Part shown: positions 9,390 to 19,899 of the stretch, piece by piece
Layout: each line of letters starts with the position of its first letter
Position numbering within the stretch: the stretch's first letter is position 1
DNA from: Periconia sp. R9002
Taxonomy: Eukaryota > Ascomycota > Dothideomycetes > Pleosporales > Periconiaceae
Length of the DNA stretch: 38,018 nt
Direction: 5' to 3'
Assembly: GCA_023627715.1 (NCBI GenBank)
Contig: JAMAHW010000158.1
Span: 1-38,018 of the forward strand
Notes under the pieces: generated by a model
The model's database searches: none
Told to the model about the DNA's origin: nothing
What the model saw: the letters and a program-made list of their open reading frames with translations, nothing else
Translations under genes and position numbers: made by a program

Positions 9390-10298
9390 AAACTGACTGA
9401 AACCTGTCCAGTTCTAGAACGTGTCAAAGTCAACCCTGTCCCGGTCGAGCGAACTCTTCTGTTTCGTGCTCACGAGCAATCTGCACCGGAGTTGCCTTTG
9501 AGTTACATTTCGCCGGCACGTAAGAAAATACTTGATCAGAGATATCAGCGTGTCAATTCCGTGAAAACCTTCTTGGCCACCTTGGGGAAGCATTTGGGGA
9601 AATTGGATCTGGAAAGGAAGGGAAAGAAACAAAAGGAAACCAAATTCACCTCGACTAGTCCGAATCTGGAATGGACGATACATCTGACAGGCAAAAAGTC
9701 GCAAATTCAAAGGGGTTTGGAAGCAAACTGGGTAGGTCTGGTGGTTTTTGACCTACAGAGACTAAGCGAGACACCCGGGGTGACCGTGTTCAAAGTCTCA
9801 GACGTGCTTGATTTTCTTTGCAAAAGTCCTTACCCTACCATCATTGACCGCAAGTACCAAGAATGGGCAAGAAATTGTGATGAGTACGTCATTATGGGAC
9901 AGGATATCGAGAGGGGGGTCGTACAATTAATCCCTTGGTCGAAGCTTAGATCCATGCCCATTATTCACCCGTGGTTCATTGAACGGTACACCCTCAAGAC
10001 GTATCGTGAATATTTTCAGGAGAACATGCACACCCTTCAAGTCATTGATGGCAAAGAGGTGTGTAGGATGGTGGTGAACTTGGGAAGGATACTCGCGGGA
10101 GACAAACCGACTGACATACAGTACGTGTGGCACCTGATAAGGCTGATCCTCGATCCTCAAGTGAAGTTTTACGGGCCGAAAGTGAATTTCTGGACGATCA
10201 GAACAGATAGCACGGACAAGGAACTTAAACTTGGATGCGAGGCAATTTTCCAAAGGGAAATTGAGCTAGTTGAGAAGTTAAACCGGGTCTCGTTCTAG
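9390..10298 (+). CDS. Hypothetical protein, 5' end unresolved
   Basis: An open frame from about 9372 to TAG 10296-10298 encodes roughly 300 residues (KLTETCPVLERVKV...LVEKLNRVSF) of normal globular composition: a basic stretch around KGKKQKETK, then several Trp- and Pro-containing blocks (SKLRSMPIIHPWFIERY and DIQYVWHLIRLI). I do not recognise the family. No in-frame ATG exists before about 9895. A 3' splice signal (CTAACCAG, ending at 9389 or 9390) fits an exon whose 5' partner is upstream or lost. It lies just after the broken OrsD-like gene; whether the two were once one gene is open. Confidence 0.45.
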   Translation, partial: KLTETCPVLERVKVNPVPVERTLLFRAHEQSAPELPLSYISPARKKILDQRYQRVNSVKTFLATLGKHLGKLDLERKGKKQKETKFTSTSPNLEWTIHLTGKKSQIQRGLEANWVGLVVFDLQRLSETPGVTVFKVSDVLDFLCKSPYPTIIDRKYQEWARNCDEYVIMGQDIERGVVQLIPWSKLRSMPIIHPWFIERYTLKTYREYFQENMHTLQVIDGKEVCRMVVNLGRILAGDKPTDIQYVWHLIRLILDPQVKFYGPKVNFWTIRTDSTDKELKLGCEAIFQREIELVEKLNRVSF

Positions 10299-10996
10299 CG
10301 CCAGAGCAAGCAGCGACCCCATGTGTAGAGGTTAATAGCTGTGAAAAGTAAGAGCTATTAACCATATACATTGCTCGATCTAGTCGTACCTAACACCAAG
10401 TTGGTGAATAGAAGTATAGTCCTTCTAGCAATATGTCTGAAAGTTATTATAAAAGCAAGAAGCTCTCCTCTTATCTCCCTACCCCAGGTTGTAGTAGTCA
10501 TACAATTGCACTCCAGTTCTATCAAGCTTGGCCTACCATTACCACGCTTGCCGCTGTGAGCCTTGCTTACTTTTATCATGCCAGTCTTCCTTACACAGGT
10601 GCTAAGTTGCGAGAATGAATAGTGGGCTGAGTCACCGTTGTGCAGGGCGACACGTGCAGAGCATGAGACTGTACTGAAATATTGGAGAGCCCCAGTTGCG
10701 CAAATGTAGTAGCGGAGAAGAAGAACTGTAATATTGGATTGCTCATTATATGATACCTCGGCAGGCGTTTCATCGTATGAGAAAGAAGAATTTTTCTTAT
10801 ATGTAGACCATCAGTTGTACATAGAGTAATTAGCATGAAAAAGAAAACAGTACACGGCCTTCTCTCACCACTAAAACCTTGATTATGTCCAAGCGAGTTT
10901 TTACTCAAGAAACGTGTCAACAAGCAACGTGGCCAAAGGGATCTTGGCACATCAACATCCTCCCCAGCAAATGCTACTAATGCTCCAGCAGAGGCT
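10299..10996. other. Intergenic with a hairpin
   Basis: No supported gene. It contains the 11-bp inverted repeat at 10330-10363. The upstream extension of the following proline-rich frame reaches back to about 10885. Confidence 0.4.
10330..10363. repeat. Perfect 11-bp inverted repeat
   Basis: GGTTAATAGCT at 10330-10340 pairs with AGCTATTAACC at 10353-10363 across a 12-base loop, 31 bases after the stop of the preceding frame. It could be a 3'-end RNA hairpin or a transposon-end relic. Confidence 0.6.
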
Positions 10997-13066
10997 ATGA
11001 ACAGCCCGCGAACGCCTAGCCAGCGCAGCGTCTCTTCAGCTCGGTCAAGCGGCCGACGCAAAGCCTTCCCAACCCAGCGCAACACCCTACTGTCTTGGGT
11101 CAGACCTGTATCTAGACAACCGTCCGAGAACAGCAATACCTCGCAACCAGCGCAATCATCTCCCAGCCATAGCGCGCCCCCACTGATAGCACCACCATCT
11201 AATCGTAGTACACCTTGCCTGCCACAGCCGTCTGACAACAGCAGCACTCCTCCGCCAAACACTGCATCACCCTCACCTTTCGTCCGCCCCAGCCATGTGC
11301 CAGGCCCGAGCGTCACCGAAGCAGCATCGCCGGCGCGATCAACGCCCAGAGTAGGTAGTCCACCTACGCCACCCACCGAACGAACAGCGTACCAACTCGC
11401 CAAGCAGCTGCGGAACTTCCAGGGCTACACCTACGAGGAGCATGCAGAGGCGGACAGGCTTCACCGGGAACACCACTAGCGCTCCGACGTGCACTCTGCA
11501 TGCTGTTCGTTTGAGGAGATCACGCGCCTGCTTCGCGGAGTGCAGAATGGGGGAACGCCTCTCCCCGATGTCCTCAGCGATCCAAAGCTGATGAGGCCCA
11601 CTGCTCTGCCCGAAGGCGTGGATCTGAAGGCTGCGTTTGAGGGCACAAGTCCCACAGCTTTCCCTGAAGACGTTAGCACCCCCGACGAAAAGCTGCCCCG
11701 CAATCTGTGCTTGCAAGAGCACCACAGCAAGAGTCAGAAAGGACGCGCTGCTAAGGTGAGGTTTGACATAGACAGCGTCTGCTGCTTCCCCAGCAGCCTG
11801 GCGTTTGCCCGGAACGGCATCGACTGGCATCCTCGGGCGCATCCCATCCTAAACCTAAACGCGGATATCCACTTCAGCCTCACGGTGTCTGCGTATAACA
11901 GCCGCGGCGACCTGGAGACGAGACACTTGCCGCTGCACAAGATCCCCCACTACTGCTTCGGTTCCGTGGCAGGAAGTACCAAATCGCTCCTACTGTTTAT
12001 CTTCTTCCCGGAGCTGCACCTCGAAAGCCAGTACGAGCACAGCACGTACCTGAGTAAGCAAGACCAGGAGCTCTGGCTGGACGCTGTGCTCCTTCCGGCC
12101 ATCGGAAAAACCGTGAACGACTCCACCCTGGCGTCATACCTTCCAGCCTCCGAGGATAACGCAAGCAGAGGAGTGACTGCGGTGGCGGCAGAGACGCTGA
12201 AGAGAAAAGAAAGCGCGCGGGAACAGCTCCTCGAGTATAGGCTACAACATCAGTACCTCGATCCGCTGTGGACCACCATTCTCGAACGAATCGCCGAAAG
12301 ACCCGGGTTGGGTCGCTTCAACAACGCCACTTTGTTTGTGCATGCGAAGAACACCAAGCTTGCGCATATGACAGACAACTTGGCCGTTGCGTACAGGCGC
12401 TGGAAGGAGGCCTGGGAAGAAGCTGCGGATGCGCAGTTCTACAGCAAAGACCGCACCTACGTAGATATTGCCAAAACGATTACATCCGAGGACTACGCCT
12501 ACCCGTACGACTCCGTTTCAGACGAATTCGAGGCCGAGACCTATCTTTGGAGGCGCTGCTGTCTGGAGCCCTACGCCCGCACGCGCGTGAAGCTGCTGGA
12601 AGACGGCAAGCGGACAAGAGGCAGCCCTCGAGTAGCGACGTACCCCTGGGCCACCATGAGAGACACGATGGGCCAGACGCTGACCACCGCGCCGCGCGGA
12701 CAAGAGAACATGGACGGGCTGGTGTACTCGCAGTTCTACGCCAACATCAAGACGCTGTTTGACGATTCTAAAGTGTACGTGTTTGACAACGAGGCGGTGG
12801 AGAATCTGGCGCTGGATCCTGGCTACATCCGCTCGCTCCAGCAGCAGGGTGGCGGCGCCACATTCTCTGAGAACGTCTGCAAGGGGTCCTATCTCCACAG
12901 CAAAGGTCGTGCGTTTTCCAACCTCAGAGACAACCAGCGGCGGTCGTACGGGATCCGGGAAGAGCATCGAATCTCTCTCACGATGATGGACGAGATCCTT
13001 GCGCAGTGGGATGAGTGGGATCTCTACGATGACAGCATCGACGACGTCCGACCGCCGCTACCCTAA
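10997..13066 (+). pseudogene. Long unknown protein with Pro/Ser-rich N-terminus, one internal stop
   Basis: Two long frames, 10997-11479 and 11480-13066, are in the same register and separated only by TAG at 11477-11479, giving about 690 codons in all. The N-terminal 150 residues are Ser/Pro/Thr-rich. The rest looks globular, with acidic and aromatic residues, and includes KVYVFDNEAVENLALDPGY and a Cys-containing block near the end (ENVCKGSYLHSKGRAFSNL). I do not recognise a named domain. The stop (CAC TAG CGC) is one C-to-T change from CAG. The frame stays open upstream of the ATG to about 10885. It ends at 13066, directly against the element-end motif at 13067, suggesting the C-terminus was cut by an insertion. 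Stop readthrough or an intron is less likely. Confidence 0.5.
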
Positions 13067-13098
13067 CATATATGACCAAACCCCATAAACCCTGACGG
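13061..13098 (+). repeat. Element-terminus motif, first copy of a direct repeat
   Basis: TACCCTAACATATATGACC followed by AAACCCCATAAACCCTGAC. It recurs at 13602-13640 with one or two changes and marks the left limit of OrsD-like copy 2. A dyad CCATAA...TTATGG overlaps its end. Confidence 0.6.
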
Positions 13099-13329
13099 TT
13101 ATGGGCAAAGGAATTACGGTCTATGGCATTTAGGATCCGAAGGGGGCCTGTGCACCCTCGGTCCGACAGTTTTTCCGAATCCTTTTCACCCCCTAAATTC
13201 CTTTATCGCCTTACCCTTAGAGAACTCCTAGAAAACTATATACACACCGCGCTAGATTACAGTGTACTCTGTAATAAGAGTAAGGTAAGCTACTAGTACT
13301 ACGTGTAGCGTTTCCCCTTCTTGTAGGTT

Positions 13330-13632
13330 ATGCCTTCTCCTCCATTTCCACCGTCACCATCCACCCAAGCAAATCGTCTCTGGCAGCTAGTTGCGTACGT
13401 TGGTGAGCCCTACTGTTTCCTTGTCTGTAGAACATGTCGCATTGCCCTTCCCTTATCCCGTATTGCAAACCATTTCAGCAGCACGGGTGGCCATACATAT
13501 AATAGGGCGGACTGTGCTCGCCTGCGTACCGCCTGGGAGGCTATTTTCCTTCCCTCCTACCCTATTAAGCTTTGCGACGAGAACGACCTCGCGAACTGGA
13601 GCTACCCTATCATATATGACCAAACCCCATAG
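13330..13632 (+). pseudogene. OrsD-like (DUF3505-type) gene, copy 2, truncated
   Basis: The ATG at 13330 and the first 95 or so codons match copy 1 at 8307 nearly residue for residue (MPSPPFPPSPSTQANRL, then the CRTCRIALPLSR finger). Homology stops at about 13608 after NDLANWSYP, where the second copy of the terminus motif (CATATATGACC) begins. The frame then reads a few element-derived residues and stops. The second zinc cluster and the remainder are missing. With its leader (13081-13329) this is a 5' fragment of the same element-like unit as copy 1. Confidence 0.65.
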
Positions 13633-13640
13633 ACCCTGAC
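13602..13640 (+). repeat. Element-terminus motif, second copy of the direct repeat
   Basis: TACCCTATCATATATGACC followed by AAACCCCATAGACCCTGAC. It interrupts OrsD-like copy 2 and begins another, otherwise unrelated, stretch. Confidence 0.6.
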
Positions 13641-14126
13641 AAGTATTCCAATTCACATAAGCTCTTTGTGATTTCCCTTGCCCCGTGCACGCTAACAGTC
13701 CCCCTTTTGTGATTACTCTGGCCCGTGCGTGCTCCTTAACGACCCCTTACGTGATTTGCAATCCTACTGTAAGACCTATGAAAATGGAATAGAGTTGATT
13801 TTATTTACTTACTAAGTTGCGATCCCTAAGTTCCTCGTAGGAGTCTTCTAGAGGGTTTTTATGCGACTAAGCCTTAATGCGAGTTGCTTGCGCCGTAACC
13901 TTACGATGATTAGCGCGAGGCCGGCGCTAAAATAAGCTGATTCGCCGCTCCACTTCAGCGGGGTAAGTAACACTAATGGAAATGATACACCCGAGTGTGT
14001 GACGACAGTGCCTCAACTGCCCGCCCGGGCTGTGCGACGTTCATCGACAATCTTCCCTCCGCCCTCCTTCTAAACACCTTAATCCTCGCACATCGCAAAC
14101 GATTAGTAAAACTAGTCATTAACAAC
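13641..14126. other. Intergenic with short tandem repeat
   Basis: No gene seen. A roughly 42-bp imperfect repeat lies at about 13667-13755 (units starting TTTGTGATT, CCCGTGC, then CCCC). Confidence 0.4.
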
Positions 14127-14672
14127 ATGGCGCACGATCAGCCCGTAGCTCCTTCTATTGTTGGGTCTGAAACGTGGGATATTTGCACACCTTCTACATC
14201 TTCCGAAAATACCACAAAGAACGCTTTAAGTAGCGAAATTCCACAATCTTCTATCCTATGGCCTGAGCGAACCTTTATATTTCTATCTCGCAACAACGGA
14301 CAAGTCATTACGTTCTTAGATGGCGATGTCGTAATGAACAAACTAGGAGGGCTTGGTACTCTCAGGTGGCGATGCATCGAGGAGAAAGGTTGGATGGGGT
14401 TTAAAGATCCAGCTTCTGCATAATATCTTTGTTATTATGAACATGGACTTCTGTTTTGTAGAAGTCCTCATCATCGAAACAACGAATACACATGTCCCCG
14501 AATGCGCTTAGAAGGTGGATTCGTTCTGCTAGTGCGTCACGGTGAGCATCTTCGTCCCTTGGGTGTATTCGGAAACGAATCGGAGTATGGAATCAAACAG
14601 AAGATTAAGATTATGGACTGGAGCTCTGAGGAGATTGTGTGGGATTTTATTGAGGTACAAAGTCAAGAATAG
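14127..14672 (+). pseudogene. Fascin-like (beta-trefoil-like) protein gene with one nonsense codon
   Basis: The ATG at 14127 opens 98 codons ending in TAA at 14421-14423. The same register continues without another stop to TAG at 14670-14672. The joined reading has the pattern of a fungal family of small fascin/actin-crosslinking-like proteins: TFIFLSRNNGQVITFLDGDVV, RWRCIEEKGWMGFKDPAS, then RLEGGFVLLVRHGEHL and EEIVWDFIEV. About 180 residues fits that family. TAA arose most simply from CAA by one C-to-T change. Outside this codon the frame is intact, which suggests recent loss. Family membership is from remembered motifs and needs a profile search. The short N-terminal product might still be made. 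Confidence 0.55.
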
Positions 14673-16262
14673 TGACGGCTACTGGGGCGGGTATGCCGAT
14701 GGAAATGTACACTTTGTTAGAAAATATCACACTAGTACAGCCACCTGTTTGTTCGTGATGAAGCAGGAGCTGACCTTTGTCTATATTTACCAAGTTATTA
14801 TACCCAACATTCTACATCACAAATTCTATGGATGTCCCATCGTCATTGTGGCTTCGATATGGCTCCCTATTGTGATAACTCTAACCTTAACGCGTCCATA
14901 CGTCCGCGTGTATATTCTACGTAAATGAATATTGGATGATTGTAAGTCTCTGGCTCCTGGATTCCTGTTCTTACTATTGACAAAGCCTAGATATAATTGT
15001 ATTGAGGGTGATGCGTTTTGATGCAAACAAGAAACTAGAACGCAGCGACAGACGTTGGCGAAGATCTCTGTTAGGGCGACCTAAGCATTGGATAACTTTT
15101 GGGTCTGCGAGGTGAGCTATGTTAAATACTCTACCGGAGTATATTTCCGCCGAGTTTGGACCCCTCCTGTCCGCGTTACTCTTATTGCGCGAGTACAGCG
15201 TAGGATCCTATAGATAGGAAATAGCACATGCAGCTACTGCTTTGGCTGTCTGCTAAAGCTATAAAGGGAGATAAGTTACTGTATACTATTTCAAAATATC
15301 ATCTCTGAACTTAGTATTTAGAAACTGATGTAACTAAGAGGAACTATTATAATAGCTTACGGTTGCTCACGGAGTATTAAAAGCAGCCTCTTCGGCAGCC
15401 TGAATGCCCTAGAACCGGAGGAGAATATCGCTACTTATCTTGTCGGTTACTAGAAACGTTCTGCACATGGCCACTAGCAACCGTGATTGGTCGCTTGAGC
15501 AAATCGACTCGAGTTGATTCGAGCATAGGATGGAGATTGCAGCCCTTACTTGAAGAGTGGGCAAGTTGATTAGCGTCATTTTAACCCACTAAAACCACCC
15601 TATGTTTAAACTACGGATGGACGCGGATATAAAGTGCGGGGACACGCATCACTCAGACAGAGATGGATCAACCATGAATCTTTCAGTTCTTTCTATCGAA
15701 ATCTGACACCTTCAGTCCTAGAATAGTGTAGAGTTCCAGCTGTTAGGACACCTCTTTTGCCAAACGCCTTAGGAGTTTGTGTTTTTCTACAACATAATTT
15801 ACTAAAGAATTAATCCTATTTAGAGCAAATTAGCATGTACAATAGATAATAGTAGGCTCTGGCTCATTACCGTGGAGGTTAAGCTGCTTAAGGAAGTCTC
15901 TTATAGATAGCGCAGCGAAGATCAATTAATCAGCTATTATAGCTTGGCGTAGAGGCAGACACAGCCAGTACAATGTAGCTGTAAGGCTATTTATCTAGGC
16001 TAAGGATAGCGATGCGTAAGGGTACTTCAGGGGGTGGCCTGAGCGGCGACCTATTTCCTAATAGGGTTTAGTTTCGGAATGCCCCATTCCCAAACCGAAT
16101 ACCAGAGTAGTACTAATAATAGTTTAATATCCTTTAGAGCACTACTACCTTTCTTAGGATAGTGGCTTTTTGCGTAGCTAGTGAGAGACCTATTCAGTTT
16201 AAGTATGTTAACTGATGATCTGCTCTGGTCATCAGTGCAAACATTGTCTTATATTTGTATGT
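14673..16262. other. AT-rich intergenic or decayed repeat DNA
   Basis: No supported gene. The sequence is TA-rich, with many TAG/TAA words and a GC-rich island around 16020-16090 that resembles repeat-element ends. No element could be named. Confidence 0.4.
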
Positions 16263-19200
16263 TCAGTTATAATAATTCCAAACAATTTGATCAGCAATCT
16301 GGCAGAGAAAACCCTGACATAGCGTACACTTCTTCCACGTTTGTTCAAGCAAATGCTCAGCTTGATCAGGGCATACTACGCCCTCAGTCTCAATATACTT
16401 TGTTAACTCCAATGCAAGACCAAACAAATTTCCTTTCTTCCTCTGGGACTTGGCTGGCTCATCTTTAGTTCCCCTCTTATCCTTCATCGTCGCCGCTCCC
16501 CAGCCATCATCTTCCCAGTCAGCCGTCTTGTTCTCTTCCACAGTCGGTTCAGGCTCGGGTGGAGGGGGAGGTGGCATAAGAGTAGATCCTTTTTTCCTCT
16601 CCTCAGTGTTCTTGTTAATGTTGAAGAAAGTGCTGTCCCATGGATCATCTTCGTAGGGCTTTTGAACCGGAGCTGTAGGTGCTGCTTCAGTAACGTCCAC
16701 AGGTATATCCTTCGAACGCTTTTTGGACTTATTTTTGCTCCAAGATACTGCGGCCCATTCGTCTTCATCTTCAGCTTTGGGCTCTTCTACCCCATCAGGC
16801 GCCTGAACGAGAGTATACTCGATAACAGGCTCGGGTTCGGGTTCAGGATCAGGCTCTGCGGCCTTTCCCTTCTTTTTCTTCTTGGTGCCTCCAAATACCG
16901 AGCTGAAGCCCCAGTCACCGCCATCATTCTTTTCCTCTTTCTTCGTCTCTTCGGCCGGTTCGGGTTCGGGTTCTGGCTCAGAGTCGGGAATAACGGGAGG
17001 TGGAGGAGGTGGAGTTGGCTCTTCAACGACTCCTTTCTTGCCCTTCTTCTTCTTGGACGACATTGTTGTCGAGGCCCAGTTACTACCCCAGTCGTTATTT
17101 CGGTTCTCCTCCACAACTGGTTCAGGCTCAGGCGGGGGGGAGGGTGGCGGCTCTACAATTGGTTCGGGCTCGGGCACAACAACTGCGCCCTTCTTCCATT
17201 TTTTGCCTTTCTTGGAGCTAACAGCTGCGAAAGAACCCCAGTCATCAGCTTTCTTTTCCTCAACAACTACTGGTTCCGGTTCCGGTTCCGGTGGAGGAGG
17301 GGGAGGGGGAGGCGTGGGCTCTTCTTTGCCTTCTTTGCCTTTCTTTTTCTTTCCTGACGTGGTAGTAGTGCCCCATCCATCAGTCCAGCCATCGTCTTGC
17401 TTCGATGCTGCCGCCGCAGCCGCAGCCGCAGCCGCCTCCTCTTCCTCTTTTTTTATGCGCTCTGCTTCCTCCTCTTCCTCCTTCTTCTTGCGCTCAGACT
17501 CTTCTTCCTCTTCTCGCTTCTTTTGTTCCTCCTCTTCCTTTGCCTTCGCCTCGGCCTCCTTTTTCATTCTCTGCTCCAACTTCCTCTTCTGAGATTTGCT
17601 GAGACCTTTGAAAGGATCGGGAGGAGGTTCTTCTACGACAGGTTCAGGGACAGGCTCTGGTTCTGGTTCCGGTTCCGGTTCAGGGGGAGGGGGCGGCGCC
17701 GCTTCTTCAACGACTGGTGGTGGTTCATCTTTTGCGCCCTTCTTCCCTTTCTTGCCTTTTTTGGTGCCAACAGCTGCAAAGGAAGCCCAGTCATCGGCAG
17801 GGGGAGCAGGATCAGGGGGAGGTGGTTCTTCGACTATCGGCTCTTCTTTAATTTCTTCGGCGGCGTTCTTGCCCTTTTTCTTCTTTTTGCCTGTTGTGGC
17901 AGACCCCCATCCCCAAGCATCGTCTTCTTTTGCAGGTTCAGGTTCAGGTTCAGGGACTGCAACCGGTTCAGGGGCTGGCTCAGGCTCTGGCTCTGGTGTT
18001 TCATCGATAAGAGCGCCCTTTTTGCCCTTCTTCTTCTTGTCTTTTGCATTTCCAAACGAAAAGGACCAGGGATCCTCCTCCTTCGGTTTCTCGGATTCCT
18101 GTGGGGGTTCTGGTACTGATTCCTCGAGCAACGCTCCCGAGCCTTTCTTTTTCCCCTTCTTGGCTTTGTTGCCAAAGCTGGATCCCCAACCATCGTCCTC
18201 TTCCGCTGCAGGCTTAGTTTCCGCTGGTGGTGGAGGAGCAGTTCCGGCGTTGAATGCATCAAAGTTGAAATCGAAATCATCTTTGTTCTTCTTCTTCTGA
18301 TCGGTCGAGTTCCAGGGGTTGTCGTCTTTCTTGTCATCCCCTTTGGAAGTCTCGTCCAATCCCCAGGTGTTTTCTTTGGCTCCAGATCCCCACCCTGACC
18401 TCCAACCGCTGGCTATACTTCCAAGCCCGAAACCATTTGATTTTTCGCCGCCAATGTCACCAAAATGCATGTCAATTTTGGGTGCACCACCGGTATCGTC
18501 AAGATTGATGTCGTCGAATGTTGTCGGCGGGTCTGGTGGAGGCGGAGCTGCGGGTTCGGCATTCTATGGGGACTTAGCGCATTGCAACGTGTAATTAAGC
18601 AACCGAGATTACGAACCTTCCCTTTTTTACCACCCTTCTTCTTCTTCGACCCCGCCGCCGTAAAGGTTCCCCAGTCGTCGTCATTATTTGTATTTGTATT
18701 ATCGGCCCAGCTGAGATCGCCGCCGGCAGTTGCAGCTGCGGCCGCGGCTTCCTCCTCCTCTTTTCTCTTGCGCTCGGCTTCTTCCTCTTCTTCTTTCCAT
18801 TTCTTCTCAGCTTCCTCCTCCTCCTCTTCCTTCTTCGTCTTTTTGCCCTTTTTCTTCTTGCCGCCAGCTGTGCCCCATGCATCACCCCAAACTGAGGACC
18901 GTATGGATAAGTTTGTTCCGGGTTCGCCAGAACGCATTTCAATATTCTGTTCAGCGGCAATAAGCGCTTCACTGGAGGCCTCTTGAACGGAGGCTTCCTC
19001 GATGGGGGCTTCCTCGATGGGAGCTTCGTTAGTAGGACAGTCTTCAGGAGGACAGGTTTCAGCAGAACAAGATTCAATAGGACAAACTTCAGCGAGAGAG
19101 GCTTCAGCAGGATAGTCTTCAGAAGCAGCTTCTTTTGCCGGTAGTTCCTCGATGGGTACGTCTTGAGCGTCGGTGATACACTCGTCTGAAATCTCCGGGA

Positions 19201-19899
19201 CGGACTCCTTCTCTGTGCTGAGCATGTGTAAGAACTTGTTGCTGTAAACGTCTACCACGCATCTCGCCATAACTTTGATCAGAGCGACACCGTCAATGCA
19301 GTCGAATAAGTCATTCCTTACGAATGCTGTGTGGTCTTCCTCAAACGCGACTTCAGCTTTCCCGCTCAAGTAATCATGGAACCAGGTGGCATCCTTCGGA
19401 AAGTTTGAGAAGTCTTCCTTAATAGCTTGAATGATGTCGAATATGTTCATCTCAGCGCCGAAATGTTCGATTTTCTGCCTTGCCAGCTGCTGAAGACCAT
19501 GAAGCTCATATGTCTTGGCCGTGATGTAGGCCAAAACAGCTCTTTTAAATTCAGTACGAACACTCTCAGCTGGAGAGGTATCCATGTTGTCGAGCGTTTG
19601 GTAAGCACCAGTGTACAAGTAGTGAACCAGTACATGGCCAGTGCTTTCGTCCACATCAGGTAAACATATATTTCGCCCACAGGAGCGGGAAGGGGCGGTC
19701 CATGCTGGGTTTTCCAAGAGTTGCTGCAGGACGTAGTACTCTCTACGTTCGGGGCCGATACAAAGAGTGACGGGAGAGCTTGTGTAAGGACTGTAGATCA
19801 CACTTAGTTAGCTGTACGGTGCGAAATTGAAAAGGAAGTGGTGTCTAACGAGGTTTTGAGCCGCTGGGCCGTGTATTGAGGGGGCGGAGCTGACGCCAT
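16263..19899 (-). CDS. BTB-domain protein with long W-G/Lys/Pro-Glu repeat tail, three exons
   Basis: Exons 19899-19850, 19790-18617 and 18563-16263 join in frame (3525 bases, 1174 residues). Residues 17-90 form a fungal BTB/POZ domain (SPVTLCIGPERREYYVLQQL...VHYLYTGAYQTL), a protein-interaction fold often used in ubiquitin-ligase adaptors. From about residue 290 the protein is low-complexity: roughly ten modules, each a D-D-W-G-type core, then KKKKGKKG-like lysine clusters, then Pro/Glu runs. It also has Glu/Lys-rich coiled-coil-like stretches and poly-Ala. Start and splice choices rest on intron signals, because the BTB frame has no ATG of its own. The last 60 residues have a different composition, so a further 3' intron is possible. 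Its function is unknown. Confidence 0.75.
18564..18616 (-). other. Second intron of the BTB gene
   Basis: On the minus strand GTTCGT...GCTAAG...CATAG, 53 bp, phase 0. It connects KKGGKKGK to NAEPAAPPPP and unites the two long frames. Confidence 0.65.
19791..19849 (-). other. First intron of the BTB gene
   Basis: On the minus strand GTTAGA...GCTAAC...CTACAG, 59 bp, phase 2. The GCTAAC branch site lies about 20 bases from the acceptor. It joins MASAPPPQYTAQRLKT to the BTB frame. Confidence 0.6.

Noticed and set aside
14542..14928. 128-codon plus-strand frame
   Set aside because: It starts from GTG, overlaps the fascin-like register in another frame, and the rest is hydrophobic AT-rich translation without support.
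16450..18986. Several long plus-strand Ser/Phe/Gly-rich frames antisense to the BTB gene
   Set aside because: Low-complexity Lys/Glu/Pro codons give stop-free antisense reading; no domain, and the minus strand has consistent exons and a BTB domain.
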